Shown here piece after piece: positions 43,947-53,647 of a stretch of 64,000 nt of DNA (its first letter is position 1; each line of letters opens with the position of its first letter). The notes below the pieces were generated by a model that did not search any database, had not been told where the DNA came from, and saw nothing but the letters and a program-made list of their open reading frames with translations. Position numbers and translations under genes: made by a program. The stretch is from Geothrix sp. PMB-07 (GTDB taxonomy: Bacteria > Acidobacteriota > Holophagae > Holophagales > Holophagaceae), in contig NZ_CP132333.1 in the NCBI RefSeq assembly GCF_030758935.1, positions 2,852,992-2,916,991 on the forward strand, written 5' to 3'.

Positions 43947-45113
43947 CTAGACGGCGAAGCAGCGGACGACAGCCGCCAGCAAGAGGTTGACCAGGGCCAC
44001 GGGGATCAGATACTTCCACGCCACGCTCATGACCTGGTCATAGCGGTAGCGGGGGATCGTGCCGCGCACCCAGATGTAGGTGAAGAGGATGAAGATGATC
44101 TTCACCACGAAGAAGATGGCGTGGGGTTCGCCGAACCAGGACAGAACGGCCGGAAGATGCGGGTTCAGCAAGCCCTGCAGGCCGAAGGGCAGCAGCCAGG
44201 GGCCGCCCAGGAAGAAGCCCGAAGCCAGCGCCGCCACCACGGTCATGTTGATGTACTCGGCCAGGTAGAAGAAACCGAACTTCATGCCCGAATACTCGGT
44301 GTGGAAGCCCGCCACCAGTTCGTTTTCCGCTTCCGGCATGTCGAAGGGGAGGCGGTTGGTTTCGGCGAAGCCGCAGGTGAGGTAGAGCAGGAAACCCAGA
44401 ATCTGCGGAATCAGCGCCCAGGCGGGCATGCCCGTGGCCATGCGGGCGGACATCTCGCCGAAGTTGAGGCTGGCGGAGAGCACCACCGGGGCCAGCAGGC
44501 TCAGGGCCAGGGGCACTTCGTAGCTGACCATCTGGGCCGCGCTGCGCAGCCCGCCCAGCAGGGGATACTTCGAGTTGGAGGCCCAACCGGCCAGCACAAT
44601 GCCGTAGACGCCCACACTGGCGACGCCCAGGATCCAGAGCAGGCCGACATTGATGTCAGCGATACCGCCGGAGACCGGCAGGCCGCCCAGGTAGGGGAAC
44701 CACTTGGGGAAGGTAAAGAAGACGCCAGGCACGAAGGAGACAGCGGCGAACACCACCACCGCGGCCACCATGCTGAGGGCCGGGGCGATGAAGAACACGA
44801 ACTTGTCGGCCTTGGCGGGGAGGATGTCCTCTTTGAGGATGAGCTTCAGCACGTCGGCCACGAGGCCGGGGATGCCGCGCCAGTAGGAAAGCACGGGGAC
44901 ACGTCCCCATTTCCACATGCCGCGGTTCATCCAGCCGGTGATGGCCACATGGCCGCTGGCCACGCGGGTCGATCCCAGGCGCTGCTGGAGGTAGCCCAGC
45001 ACCTTGCGCTCGGCGAACACGGTGAGGGGCACGACGACGAAGACGAAGATCACCACCAGCAGACACTGGATGAGCGTGATCACGATGGACTGAGTGAGGG
45101 TCGGAATCGGCAT
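43947..45113 (-). CDS. nuoH: NADH-quinone oxidoreductase subunit H
   Basis: A 388-residue membrane subunit at the quinone site, with eight or nine helices. It has ERKVLGYLQQRLGS near the N-terminus and LYLTCGFAETNRLPFDMPEAE, the conserved quinone-channel loop. Confidence 0.95.
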   Translation of the reverse strand: MPIPTLTQSIVITLIQCLLVVIFVFVVVPLTVFAERKVLGYLQQRLGSTRVASGHVAITGWMNRGMWKWGRVPVLSYWRGIPGLVADVLKLILKEDILPAKADKFVFFIAPALSMVAAVVVFAAVSFVPGVFFTFPKWFPYLGGLPVSGGIADINVGLLWILGVASVGVYGIVLAGWASNSKYPLLGGLRSAAQMVSYEVPLALSLLAPVVLSASLNFGEMSARMATGMPAWALIPQILGFLLYLTCGFAETNRLPFDMPEAENELVAGFHTEYSGMKFGFFYLAEYINMTVVAALASGFFLGGPWLLPFGLQGLLNPHLPAVLSWFGEPHAIFFVVKIIFILFTYIWVRGTIPRYRYDQVMSVAWKYLIPVALVNLLLAAVVRCFAV

Positions 45114-45132
45114 GGGTGGGAATCCTCGTCGA

Positions 45133-46233
45133 CTAGCGGTCGATCTCGCCGAGCACGATGTCCAGGGTGCCGATGGCCGCCACGATGTCGGCGATCAGCG
45201 CACCCTCGGCCATCTTGGGCAGGGCTTGGAGGTTGATGAATCCGGGGGCCCGCACATGGAAGCGGTAGGGATTGCCGCTGCCCTTCTCGCCCACGAGGTA
45301 GTAGCCGATCTCGCCCTTGGGGGCTTCGGTGGCGTGGTAGACCTCGTTGACTTCGGCCTTGAGGATCTTGGGCAGCTTGGCCATGACGGGCCCTTCGGGC
45401 ATGCCGTCCATGCACTGCTGGATGATGCGGGCACTCTGCCGCATTTCCGCCATGCGCACCAGGTACCGCGCGTAGGTGTCGGCCTCGGTGCGGGTGGGCA
45501 CCTCGAAATCCATCTCCGCGTAGGCGGCATAGGGGAAGGCCTTGCGGATGTCGTAGGGCACACCGGCGGCGCGCAGCACAGGCCCGGTGACACCCAGACC
45601 AATGGCATCCTCGGCACTGAGCTTGGCCACGCCCACGGTGCGCTTCTTCCAGATGCGGTTCTCGCTGAGCAGGTTTTCGTACTCCTCGAGGCAGGTCTCG
45701 AACTTGGCCAGGAACTTCTGGACCATCTTCTCGAAGCCGGGGGGCAGGTCCTCGCGCAGGCCGCCAATGCGGAAAGCCGTGGTGGTCAGGCGGGAGCCGC
45801 AGAACGCCTCGTTCATGTCGAGGATGTCTTCGCGCTCGCGGAAGGCGTAGAGGAAAACCGTCATGGCGCCAATGTCGAGCGCGTGGGTCGCGAGCCAGAT
45901 CAGGTGCGAGGCCAGGCGGTTGAACTCATTGAGCATGGTGCGGATGTACTGGGCGCGCCGGGGCACCGTGATGCCGAAGAGCTTCTCATTGGCTTCCGCC
46001 CAGCCCAGGTTGTTGGCCACGGCGGAGCAGTAGTCCATGCGGTCGGTCCACACCTGGCCCTGAAAGAAGGTCTGGTTTTCGCAGATCTTCTCCACGCCGC
46101 GGTGCAGGTAGCCAATCATGGGCCGACAGTGGGTGATGGTCTCACCATCCAGCCGCAGCTTCACCCGGAGCACACCGTGTGTGGACGGGTGCTGCGGGCC
46201 CAGGTTGATCTCCATTTCCTCGTTCTTGAACAC
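45133..46233 (-). CDS. nuoD: NADH-quinone oxidoreductase subunit D
   Basis: A 366-residue 49-kDa-type subunit forming the quinone pocket with NuoB. Conserved parts are NLGPQHPSTHGVLR with the quinone-site histidine, GYLHRGVEK and the C-terminal DIVLGEIDR. The start is GTG at 46233 with AGGAG seven bases upstream. NuoC and NuoD are separate genes here. Confidence 0.96.
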   Translation of the reverse strand: MFKNEEMEINLGPQHPSTHGVLRVKLRLDGETITHCRPMIGYLHRGVEKICENQTFFQGQVWTDRMDYCSAVANNLGWAEANEKLFGITVPRRAQYIRTMLNEFNRLASHLIWLATHALDIGAMTVFLYAFREREDILDMNEAFCGSRLTTTAFRIGGLREDLPPGFEKMVQKFLAKFETCLEEYENLLSENRIWKKRTVGVAKLSAEDAIGLGVTGPVLRAAGVPYDIRKAFPYAAYAEMDFEVPTRTEADTYARYLVRMAEMRQSARIIQQCMDGMPEGPVMAKLPKILKAEVNEVYHATEAPKGEIGYYLVGEKGSGNPYRFHVRAPGFINLQALPKMAEGALIADIVAAIGTLDIVLGEIDR

Positions 46234-46242
46234 CGTCCGCTC

Positions 46243-47133
46243 CTAGTCCGCCTTGGGTTGCTTCAGGTTGATGCCCAGCTGACCGGCCTTTTGCATGGCG
46301 ATGCGCTCAAGCATGCCCCCGCGGTCCTCACGGAACGAAATGTCGCGCTGGCCCCATCCCACCACGGGGTAGTCCTTGCGCAACGGATAGCCTTCCCAAT
46401 CCTCGGGGCAGAGGATGCGGGTCATGTCGGGGTGGTTCGCGAAGCGGATGCCCAGCATGTCGTAGATCTCCCGCTCCATCCAGTTGGCGCTGGGATACAC
46501 CGCGCAGGCGCTTTCGGGCTGGAAGCCTTCGGGCACCAGGATGCGCAGGCGCAGGCGCTTGCGGCGGCTGATGCTGGTCAGGTGGTAGACCACGCTGAAG
46601 GCGAAATCCTTGGCGGCGGGATAGTGCGTGGCGGATTGGTCCGCCAGCATCTCGTAATTCAGGGCCGCATCCTGGCGACAGAGCTGCAGCACCTCAAGAA
46701 TCGATTCCTTGGCCACCTGGCAAGTCAGCTCACCAGCCTGCTCGAAGATCTCCTCGACCTTGGCGCCCAGCACTTCCTGGAGGTGCAGCAGGTCGGCATC
46801 CTTCGCCTCCTGGGGCCAGGGGGTCTTGAGGTCGTTGTCATCCTTGCGGGGCACGGCGCGCACCGGGGGCTTGGGCGCGTCCTTGCCCTCGGCTTCGGCC
46901 TTGGCCTTGGCCACCTCGAAGTCCGCCAGCTGTTTCTGCCACTTCGCTTCATCAGCGGCAGCGGCGGCGGCGACTTCGGCCTGATAGGTCTTCAGGCTGG
47001 GCACGGGCACCGTCTTCGGCAGCACGATCTGGCGCTGAGGTGAGGCCGCGTAGTCGTAGACGTAGGGCCCGGCGGGGGCTTCCGGAATGTTCGGCGTCTG
47101 GGCCGGCGTCTGGGGGAGGGTTTCGTCCGACAT
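46243..47133 (-). CDS. nuoC: NADH-quinone oxidoreductase subunit C with long N-terminal extension
   Basis: A 296-residue 30-kDa-type subunit. The NuoC core starts only near residue 115 and shows WMEREIYDMLGIRFANHPDMT and the end of the domain with YPLRKDYP. The first ~110 residues are a Pro/Ala/Lys/Glu-rich region with a predicted helix (AEVAAAAAADEAKWQKQLAD) that ordinary NuoC lacks. The ATG overlaps the nuoB stop by one base. Confidence 0.93.
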   Translation of the reverse strand: MSDETLPQTPAQTPNIPEAPAGPYVYDYAASPQRQIVLPKTVPVPSLKTYQAEVAAAAAADEAKWQKQLADFEVAKAKAEAEGKDAPKPPVRAVPRKDDNDLKTPWPQEAKDADLLHLQEVLGAKVEEIFEQAGELTCQVAKESILEVLQLCRQDAALNYEMLADQSATHYPAAKDFAFSVVYHLTSISRRKRLRLRILVPEGFQPESACAVYPSANWMEREIYDMLGIRFANHPDMTRILCPEDWEGYPLRKDYPVVGWGQRDISFREDRGGMLERIAMQKAGQLGINLKQPKAD

Positions 47134-47642
47134 CAGCCGACCTCCTCGAAGATGTCCTTGTACCGATCAGCCAGGCTGCTGGTCATGATCTTGTCCTGCA
47201 ACTTCATGAAGCCGTAGATGAGCGACTCGGGCCGGGGCGGGCAGCCGGGGATGAACACGTCCACCGGAATGACCTTATCGACGCCCTGGATGGTGTGGTA
47301 CGAATCGAAGGGCCCGCCAGCGGTGGCGCAGGAGCCCATGGCGATCACCCACTTGGGCTCGGGCATCTGGTCGTAGAGGGTCTTGATGATCGGGGCCATC
47401 TTGTAGGTCACCGTGCCCGCGATGATCATCAAATCGGCCTGACGGGGCGTGGCGCGGAAGATGCCAGCGCCAAAGCGGTCGAAGTCGAAGCGGCTGGCGC
47501 CGGCGGCCATCATCTCGATGGCGCAGCAGGCCAGACCGAAGGTCACGGGCCACACGCTGGTGGCGCGGGACCAGTTCATGACCTTCTCGACCTTGGTGGT
47601 GATGAGGATGTTCTCAAGGGCGGTGGGCTGATTCATTCCCAT
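47133..47642 (-). CDS. nuoB: NADH-quinone oxidoreductase subunit B (cluster N2)
   Basis: A 169-residue subunit that holds the terminal 4Fe-4S cluster N2. It has [11 protein letters not shown] (the adjacent cysteines), [10 protein letters not shown] and [11 protein letters not shown] at 47642 has GGGAG seven bases upstream; ATG at 47636, overlapping the nuoA stop, is an alternative. Confidence 0.96.
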   Translation of the reverse strand: MGMNQPTALENILITTKVEKVMNWSRATSVWPVTFGLACCAIEMMAAGASRFDFDRFGAGIFRATPRQADLMIIAGTVTYKMAPIIKTLYDQMPEPKWVIAMGSCATAGGPFDSYHTIQGVDKVIPVDVFIPGCPPRPESLIYGFMKLQDKIMTSSLADRYKDIFEEVG

Positions 47643-47986
47643 GTGAGGGCTCCCTTGGACCAGATGTAGCCGTAGCCAAACAGCAGCAGGAAGAGGAAGA
47701 GGCCCAGCTCGATGGCGCCGAAGACGGCCAGTTCCTTCATCTGGATGGCCCAGGGCATGAGGAAGACCGTTTCCACGTCGAACACGAGGAACATGACCGC
47801 CACCAGGTAGTAGCGCACGGAGAATTTCTCGCGAGCCTCGCCGCGCGCGGTGATGCCGCATTCGTACGACGCGTACTTCGCGGCGCTGGGCCAACTCGGG
47901 CGCAGCAACCACGACAAATTCCAAATGATGATCGGCAGGGCCACTGCTACCAGGATCAGTAGCAGGAGGGACGCGTACCCACGCAT
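47633..47986 (-). CDS. nuoA: NADH-quinone oxidoreductase subunit A
   Basis: A 117-residue membrane subunit with three helices, carrying [20 protein letters not shown] (the conserved cysteine loop at the quinone site) and [18 protein letters not shown] lies close to the ATG at 47986. First gene of the nuo operon; its promoter should lie in 47987-48120, shared with the divergent ATPase gene. Confidence 0.95.
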   Translation of the reverse strand: MRGYASLLLLILVAVALPIIIWNLSWLLRPSWPSAAKYASYECGITARGEAREKFSVRYYLVAVMFLVFDVETVFLMPWAIQMKELAVFGAIELGLFLFLLLFGYGYIWSKGALTWE

Positions 47987-48120
47987 GGAGCCTCCAGGAC
48001 AGATCATTGTGGAGTGCCGGTCCAGCGCAGGTCAACGTTCGAAGCTAACCCTTCCATCCTTTGTGACTCAGGTCCAATTCTGCCGATCAGACATCCATGG
48101 CCTTCCGATAGGATGCTTCC

Positions 48121-49752
48121 ATGTCCACCACACCTCAGCAGGTCCCCACGGATACCGTTGCCCCCGGCGACAAGACGCTGACCGATTTCCGCCCGGTCCG
48201 CGATCTTTACCCGACCCTGGACCTCACCCGGGAGCCGGTGGATTTCGCCCTGTTCCAGGCCCTGCCCCTCGATTTGATGCTCAAACACCATTTCGTACCC
48301 GTGCAGGAGCGCGAAGGTGTGCTTTGGCTGGCCATGGCCGATCCTTTGGACATCCCCACCCAGGACATGCTGCGCCTGCGGCTCAAGCGCCCCCTCCGCT
48401 TTGCGGGCGCCCCCCTGGCCCAGATCCAGGAAGTGCTCAAGAAATCCGAAAGCGGCCAGAAGGTCATGGATGAAGCTGGCGAAGCCCTGAAGATTCAAGT
48501 GCTGCACGAGGAAGACCTGGACGACGAGGTGCTGGATCTGGAGCGCCTTACGGACAAGGATGAGGCGCCCATCGTGCGCCTGGTGGACACCACCATCTTC
48601 AACGCCCTGCAGCGGCGCGCCTCCGACATCCACCTGGAGACCACCTCCACGGGCTTTCAGATCAAGTACCGCATTGATGGCAGCCTTTACCCCGCCGCCG
48701 AGCCCATCGACCGGCGTTTTGCTTCGCCCATCATCAGCCGCGTAAAGGTGATGTCTGAACTCGACATCGCCGAGAAGCGCAAGCCGCAGGACGGCCGATT
48801 CAAACTCAAGGTGCGCGGCCGGGCCATCGACTTCCGCGTGAGCATCATGCCCACCATCCACGGCGAAGACGCCGTCATCCGCATCCTGGACAAGGAGAAC
48901 CTCACGGAGGAATTCCAGGCCCTCAGCCTGGAGATCCTCGGCTTCTCCGACCACGAGCTCAAGCGCCTGCGCCGCTTCGCCCACGAGCCCTACGGCATGT
49001 TCCTGGTAACGGGCCCCACGGGATCGGGCAAGACCACCACCCTTTACGCCGTGCTCAGCGAAATCAAGGCGCCGGAAGACAAGATCATCACCATCGAGGA
49101 TCCGGTCGAATACCAGCTCGAAGGCGTCACCCAGATCCCCGTGAATGAGAAGAAGGGCCTCACCTTCGCCCTGGGCCTGCGCTCCATCCTCCGCCACGAC
49201 CCCGACAAGATCCTCGTGGGTGAGATCCGCGACCCCGAGACCGCCCAGATCGCCATCCAGTCGGCCCTCACGGGCCACCTGGTCTTCACCACCGTCCACG
49301 CCAACAACGTGCTGGACGTGCTGGGCCGCTTCCAGCACATGGGCGTCGAAGTCTACAACTTCGTGTCGTCACTCAACTGCATCCTGGCTCAGCGCCTGGT
49401 GCGCGTGCTCTGCCCCAAGTGCAAGCGCCCGGCGCCGAAACCCACCCCCCAGGAACTGGAGGAGAACGGCGTCGACGAAGCCTGGCTGCGCACCGCCACC
49501 CTCTTCGACCGCGTGGGTTGCGTGGACTGCCACGGCACCGGCTTCCGGGGCCGCCAGGCCATCATCGAGTTCATGGGCCTCAACGATGAGATCCGCGAGC
49601 TGCTCATCCAGCGTGCCCCCGTGCGCGAGGTGAAGGCCGCCGCCCGCCGCCATGGCATGCAATTCCTGCGGGAAAGCGCCATCGAGAAGGTGCGCATGGG
49701 CATCACCACCTTTGCCGAGATCAACAAGGTGACCTTCCGCGAAGGGGCCTAG
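48121..49752 (+). CDS. GspE/PilB-family secretion or pilus assembly ATPase
   Basis: A 543-residue ATPase. N-terminal GspE-N domain (about 30-130), then the core with Walker A GPTGSGKTTT (about 298), the Asp box/Walker B region (ILVGEIRDPETA), the His box (LTGHLVFTTVHAN), and a C-terminal zinc-binding cysteine set CPKCK...CVDCHGTG. It powers a type II secretion or type IV pilus machine. Whether it serves the GspG-like or the pilin genes of this window cannot be decided. It stands alone, divergent from nuoA. Confidence 0.9.
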   Translation: MSTTPQQVPTDTVAPGDKTLTDFRPVRDLYPTLDLTREPVDFALFQALPLDLMLKHHFVPVQEREGVLWLAMADPLDIPTQDMLRLRLKRPLRFAGAPLAQIQEVLKKSESGQKVMDEAGEALKIQVLHEEDLDDEVLDLERLTDKDEAPIVRLVDTTIFNALQRRASDIHLETTSTGFQIKYRIDGSLYPAAEPIDRRFASPIISRVKVMSELDIAEKRKPQDGRFKLKVRGRAIDFRVSIMPTIHGEDAVIRILDKENLTEEFQALSLEILGFSDHELKRLRRFAHEPYGMFLVTGPTGSGKTTTLYAVLSEIKAPEDKIITIEDPVEYQLEGVTQIPVNEKKGLTFALGLRSILRHDPDKILVGEIRDPETAQIAIQSALTGHLVFTTVHANNVLDVLGRFQHMGVEVYNFVSSLNCILAQRLVRVLCPKCKRPAPKPTPQELEENGVDEAWLRTATLFDRVGCVDCHGTGFRGRQAIIEFMGLNDEIRELLIQRAPVREVKAAARRHGMQFLRESAIEKVRMGITTFAEINKVTFREGA

Positions 49753-49753
49753 G

Positions 49754-51505
49754 TCAGGCTCCCCGCACCAGCTCCCGCTCCAGGCTCTGAAGGCGCTTGA
49801 GCCGGGCGAAGAGACTGGCTTGCGCGGCCAGTTCTTCCGGTGTGCCGAGTTGGATGGGGAGCCCTTCTTCCAGCACCAGCACCCGGGCGCAGGTTTCGGC
49901 CACGAACACGCGATGGGTCGCCAGCACCAGGGTAGAGGTGCCCAGGAAGCCCCGCAGGTTCTCCAGGATGCGGCTTTCGGTTTCGGCATCCACCGCAGAC
50001 AGCGCATCGTCCAGCAGCAGCAGACGCGGACGGCGCAGCAGGGCGCGCGCCAGGGCCGTGCGCTGGCGTTCGCCGCCACTGAGGATCACGCCCCGCTCTC
50101 CCACGATGGTGTCCAACCCCTCGGGCAGGCGGCGGATCAATTCGTCCATGGCCACCACCCGGGCGATCTCCCAGATTTCCTCTTCGGTGGCCTCGGGCCG
50201 GCCCATGGCCAGATTCGTCCGCAGCGTGTCCGAGAACAGGAAGGCTTCCTGCGGCACCCAGCCCAGCCCCGCCCAGTGGCGGCGGATGGTCTTCTCCGAC
50301 AGGGACTCGCCATCCACCAGCATGCGCCCCGCCTGGGGCTCACGCAGGCCCGCCAGCACCTGCAGGAGCAAGGTCTTGCCCGAACCAATGCCGCCCACCA
50401 CCGCCAGGCTGTCGCCAGGCGCCAGGCTGAGATCCAGGGGCCCCAGGCCGCGGCCGGTTTCAAAACGGTGGCTCAGTTGCTCCAGCCTCAGGGCGGCGGG
50501 AACCTCTGGCAAGGTAATGCTCTCAGCGGGTGGCAATGAGGGCTCTGGGCTGTTCAGCAACTGATCCAGGCGCTCCTGCCCGGCCTTGGCGCGCTGGAAC
50601 AGGTTGGCGGACCACCCCATGCTCATCATGGGCCAGGCCAGGGCCACCAGAAAGCCGGTGAAGGCCGTGAGATCGCCCAGGGTCAGGGCATGGCGCACCA
50701 CCAGGCTGCCGCCATAGGCCACCAGCACCAGCAGGGACACGCCGCTGATGAGCGCCGAGAGCGGGGCGTAGGCGCTGAAGATCACCGACTGTTTCATGCT
50801 GAGCATGGCGTGGCGGCGGCTCAGGGCGCCGAACTGCGCCACGCGGGCCGCCTCCAGCCCGAAGGCCTGCACCACCCGCTCACCGCTGATGGTCTCGTGG
50901 CTGAAGGTGGTCAGGGCCGAGAAGGCTAGCTGCAGCTTCTGCTGCACCATGTGGCTCCACTTGCCGATGATGTAGAAACCCAGGGCCAGAAAACAGAAGG
51001 GCAGCATCACCGCCAAGGTGAGGCGCCAGCTGGTGTGGAACATGAGGCCGAGCGTCACGGGCAGGATGGACAGCACCTGCAGGAAGCTCATGAGGCCGGG
51101 GCCGGTGGCCATGCGCACGGTGCCGACATCATCGCCCAGGCGAGACATGAGGTCGCCCACCCGCTGCCGCTCGTAGAAGGCGAACGGGCGGCCCAACAGA
51201 AAGCTGTAGAGGGATTCGCGCTGCTCCCGTTCCACCTCCCGGCTGAGGCCGATGAGGGTGTTCCGCATGAGGTAGCGCCCGATGCCCGCCGCCAGCGTAA
51301 AGCCCAGCATCCAGGCCAGGAAGACCCTCGAGCCATGCCAATCCTGTCGCTCCAGGGCGTTCACGGCCCGGCCTGACCAGTAGGGCACCACCGAAGCCGC
51401 CACGCTGCACCAGATGGTGGCCGCCAGCCCCCAGTACAAGGTCCGCCGGTGGCGGGCCATGAGGGGCCACCACCACCAAAGCTTCGAGTGTGAAAGATCC
51501 GCCAA
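49754..51505 (-). CDS. ABC transporter, fused permease and ATPase (MdlB/MsbA-like exporter)
   Basis: A 583-residue half-transporter: six-helix exporter domain (about 15-310) and nucleotide-binding domain with GGIGSGKT (Walker A), LSGGERQRTALARAL (signature) and LLLLDDALSAVD (Walker B). It probably works as a homodimer or with a partner encoded elsewhere. Start taken as TTG at 51505, because GGAGG lies five bases upstream; the first ATG (51461) would cut into the first helix region. Substrate unknown (lipid or drug). Confidence 0.9.
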   Translation of the reverse strand: MADLSHSKLWWWWPLMARHRRTLYWGLAATIWCSVAASVVPYWSGRAVNALERQDWHGSRVFLAWMLGFTLAAGIGRYLMRNTLIGLSREVEREQRESLYSFLLGRPFAFYERQRVGDLMSRLGDDVGTVRMATGPGLMSFLQVLSILPVTLGLMFHTSWRLTLAVMLPFCFLALGFYIIGKWSHMVQQKLQLAFSALTTFSHETISGERVVQAFGLEAARVAQFGALSRRHAMLSMKQSVIFSAYAPLSALISGVSLLVLVAYGGSLVVRHALTLGDLTAFTGFLVALAWPMMSMGWSANLFQRAKAGQERLDQLLNSPEPSLPPAESITLPEVPAALRLEQLSHRFETGRGLGPLDLSLAPGDSLAVVGGIGSGKTLLLQVLAGLREPQAGRMLVDGESLSEKTIRRHWAGLGWVPQEAFLFSDTLRTNLAMGRPEATEEEIWEIARVVAMDELIRRLPEGLDTIVGERGVILSGGERQRTALARALLRRPRLLLLDDALSAVDAETESRILENLRGFLGTSTLVLATHRVFVAETCARVLVLEEGLPIQLGTPEELAAQASLFARLKRLQSLERELVRGA

Positions 51506-51617
51506 CCGGGCCTCCAGGCATTTAGAGTAGCAACACCAATCGACCCGCCGGAGGTCAGGAAGCATCTTTCTCTGGAGGCCCGTCCGGCGCATCCTAGAGG
51601 AAATCCCCGGATCCCCC

Positions 51618-52985
51618 ATGCGCCGCTTGCTTCTGCTTCTGGGCCTCGCCTGCCTGGCCGCCCTGCCCCTCCCCCTGACCGCCCAAATGGTGGAGGAATC
51701 CATTTCCCGCGATCCAGGCCCCCTGGACTTCATCCAGGGCGATAGCTACGAGCAGTGGATCCTGCAATCCCTGGCCGGGGATGCACTGGTTGGGCTGTCC
51801 CCCACGGGGAAAGTGGTGCCCCGTCTGGCTGCCACTTGGAAGGCGCAGAAGAACGGAACCCTGGTGTTCACGCTGCGGTCGGACGCCCGCTACACCGACG
51901 GCAGCCCGGTGCGCGCCGAGGATGTGGTGTGGACCTTCCAGGAGCTGCTGCAGAATTCCAAGGCCAGTCCCACGAAGCGGGCCATTCTGGAGGGCGCGCA
52001 GGTGGGCATGGACCAGGGCCATCCCTGGATCCGCTCCTCCAAACCCGCAGGCCGCCTGCTCATGGAGCTGGCACGCGTCCCCATCGCGCAGGAGGCCCAC
52101 CCCGAACGAGGTTCCGGCCCCTTCGCGTTCCGGAAAGAACCCGGTGCCTGGGTGTTCACCCGGCGCGATCACTTTCTCAAACCCCGCATCGAAGGCATCC
52201 GCTTCCGCCTGCTGCCTGATGCTGCTGGAGTCATGGCCGCCCTCCAGAAAGGCTGGCTGACCATCGGCGCTCCAGCCCAGCGGCGGCAAACGGAAGTGCC
52301 TCCGACCCACCGCCTGGTGACCCAACCCATGCACGCCCAGCTGGTGACCTGGAGCCGGATGGGTGTGGGTGCGCTGCAGCTGCTGGAGCGATGGCGGCAG
52401 GAGGCCTTCCCGCCCCAATTGCTGGCCCTCAACGCCCGACCCAGCAAGGGCCTGTGGCCCGAAACGCTGGGCTTCGACAGCCAGGAGATCACCGCGGGCA
52501 CCGCCCCGCCCAAGGGTCCAGGCGTGCTCCACCTGCTGTACCCCGCCGGGGACGAATCCGTGGAAAAGCTGCTCCTGGCCCTGCGAGAGCGGGCCCGAAA
52601 AGACAGCTTTGACCTGCAGCTGACGCCGGTCGAACAGGGACTCCTTGCGGATCGCCTTCAGAAGGGGGATTTCCAGCTGGCCTGCTCCATGGTGGTGTTC
52701 GATCCCCACCCCTGGGCAGTGCTGGAATACCTGGAGCCGCAGGGCCCCATGAACTTCACCGGGTGGAAGCACCCGCGGCTGGGGGCTCTGCTCCCCAGGC
52801 TGCAGCAACCCGGCGATGCGGCCTGGAACGACCTTCAAGCTCTCTGGGCCAAGGCGCCAGCGGCCCTGCCCCTGCTGGATTTCCAGAGCGTCATCTGGGT
52901 GGATCGCCGCCTCCAGGTGGAGCCCAGCCCTATGGGCCTGTACCTGCACACCCCAGGAGCCGCCGGGTGGCGTTGGGTTCAGTAG
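51618..52985 (+). CDS. Extracellular solute-binding protein family 5 (peptide ABC importer type)
   Basis: A 455-residue protein with a signal peptide (about 1-23, ending LPLTAQ). It shows the SBP_bac_5 pattern: LAATWKAQKNGTLVFTLRSD and YTDGSPVRAEDVVWTFQE. It is shorter than typical oligopeptide-binding proteins (about 520-550). The next two genes encode matching permeases, so the three form an importer, but no ATPase gene follows. Confidence 0.85.
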   Translation: MRRLLLLLGLACLAALPLPLTAQMVEESISRDPGPLDFIQGDSYEQWILQSLAGDALVGLSPTGKVVPRLAATWKAQKNGTLVFTLRSDARYTDGSPVRAEDVVWTFQELLQNSKASPTKRAILEGAQVGMDQGHPWIRSSKPAGRLLMELARVPIAQEAHPERGSGPFAFRKEPGAWVFTRRDHFLKPRIEGIRFRLLPDAAGVMAALQKGWLTIGAPAQRRQTEVPPTHRLVTQPMHAQLVTWSRMGVGALQLLERWRQEAFPPQLLALNARPSKGLWPETLGFDSQEITAGTAPPKGPGVLHLLYPAGDESVEKLLLALRERARKDSFDLQLTPVEQGLLADRLQKGDFQLACSMVVFDPHPWAVLEYLEPQGPMNFTGWKHPRLGALLPRLQQPGDAAWNDLQALWAKAPAALPLLDFQSVIWVDRRLQVEPSPMGLYLHTPGAAGWRWVQ

Positions 52986-53647
52986 CGCGTCATCTGGCTT
53001 CCCGGTTGGCCATCTGGGCGCCGGGCCTGGCCGTGTGGGTGCTGGCCTTCGGCCTCGCCTTGGGTCTGCCGGGCGCCACCTGGAAGGCCGCAGCCCCACC
53101 GATCTTCCCCTGGGAGGCCCTGGGGCCTGCCCTCTTGGCCATCGCGGTGCTTTCCCTGCTGACGCCTTGGCTGGCCTGGCTCCAGGGCCCAACCCTGGCC
53201 ACCCGACCTTCCCTGGCCCTGCTGGAGGCGCCGCCGGATTTGCTGTGGGGCGCGCTCCTGCTGGCATTGTGGCCTGCGGCCTGGGGGCCTCCGGGCCTCA
53301 CGGGCTGGCTGCTCGCCTTCCTGGCCGCGGCCCTGCCCAGCGAAGCCCGCTGGCTGGCCCAGGCCATGCCCTCGGAGCATCCCTTTCCCCAGGCCCTGGG
53401 CCGCCAGGCGGTAAGCCGGGTGCGACGCCTGGTGCTGGCTCGCCTCTGGGGGCGGTGGATGGCGGCCCGTCTGCCCGTGTGGCTGACGGCCACCCTGGTG
53501 CTGGAGCGCGTGCTCGGCGTGCCCGGCCTGGGCACCGACTGGATGACGCGGGTGGCGCTACGCGACCGCGCGGGTTTGGCGGCTTGGGTGGTGGCGCTGG
53601 CCCTGCTCTGGGCCCTCTCCCAATTCCTGGACCACGAACCCGCATGA
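52967..53647 (+). CDS. DppB-type ABC permease, short
   Basis: A 226-residue membrane protein with about five helices. Its C-terminal half matches DppB/OppB: HPFPQALGRQAVSRVRRL in the EAA-loop position and VLERVLGVPGLGTDWM. Typical DppB has about 310-340 residues, and the N-terminal part is reduced here. The GTG at 52967 has AGGAG seven bases upstream and overlaps the end of the binding-protein gene; its own stop overlaps the next gene (ATGA). Confidence 0.72.
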   Translation: MALGSVARHLASRLAIWAPGLAVWVLAFGLALGLPGATWKAAAPPIFPWEALGPALLAIAVLSLLTPWLAWLQGPTLATRPSLALLEAPPDLLWGALLLALWPAAWGPPGLTGWLLAFLAAALPSEARWLAQAMPSEHPFPQALGRQAVSRVRRLVLARLWGRWMAARLPVWLTATLVLERVLGVPGLGTDWMTRVALRDRAGLAAWVVALALLWALSQFLDHEPA

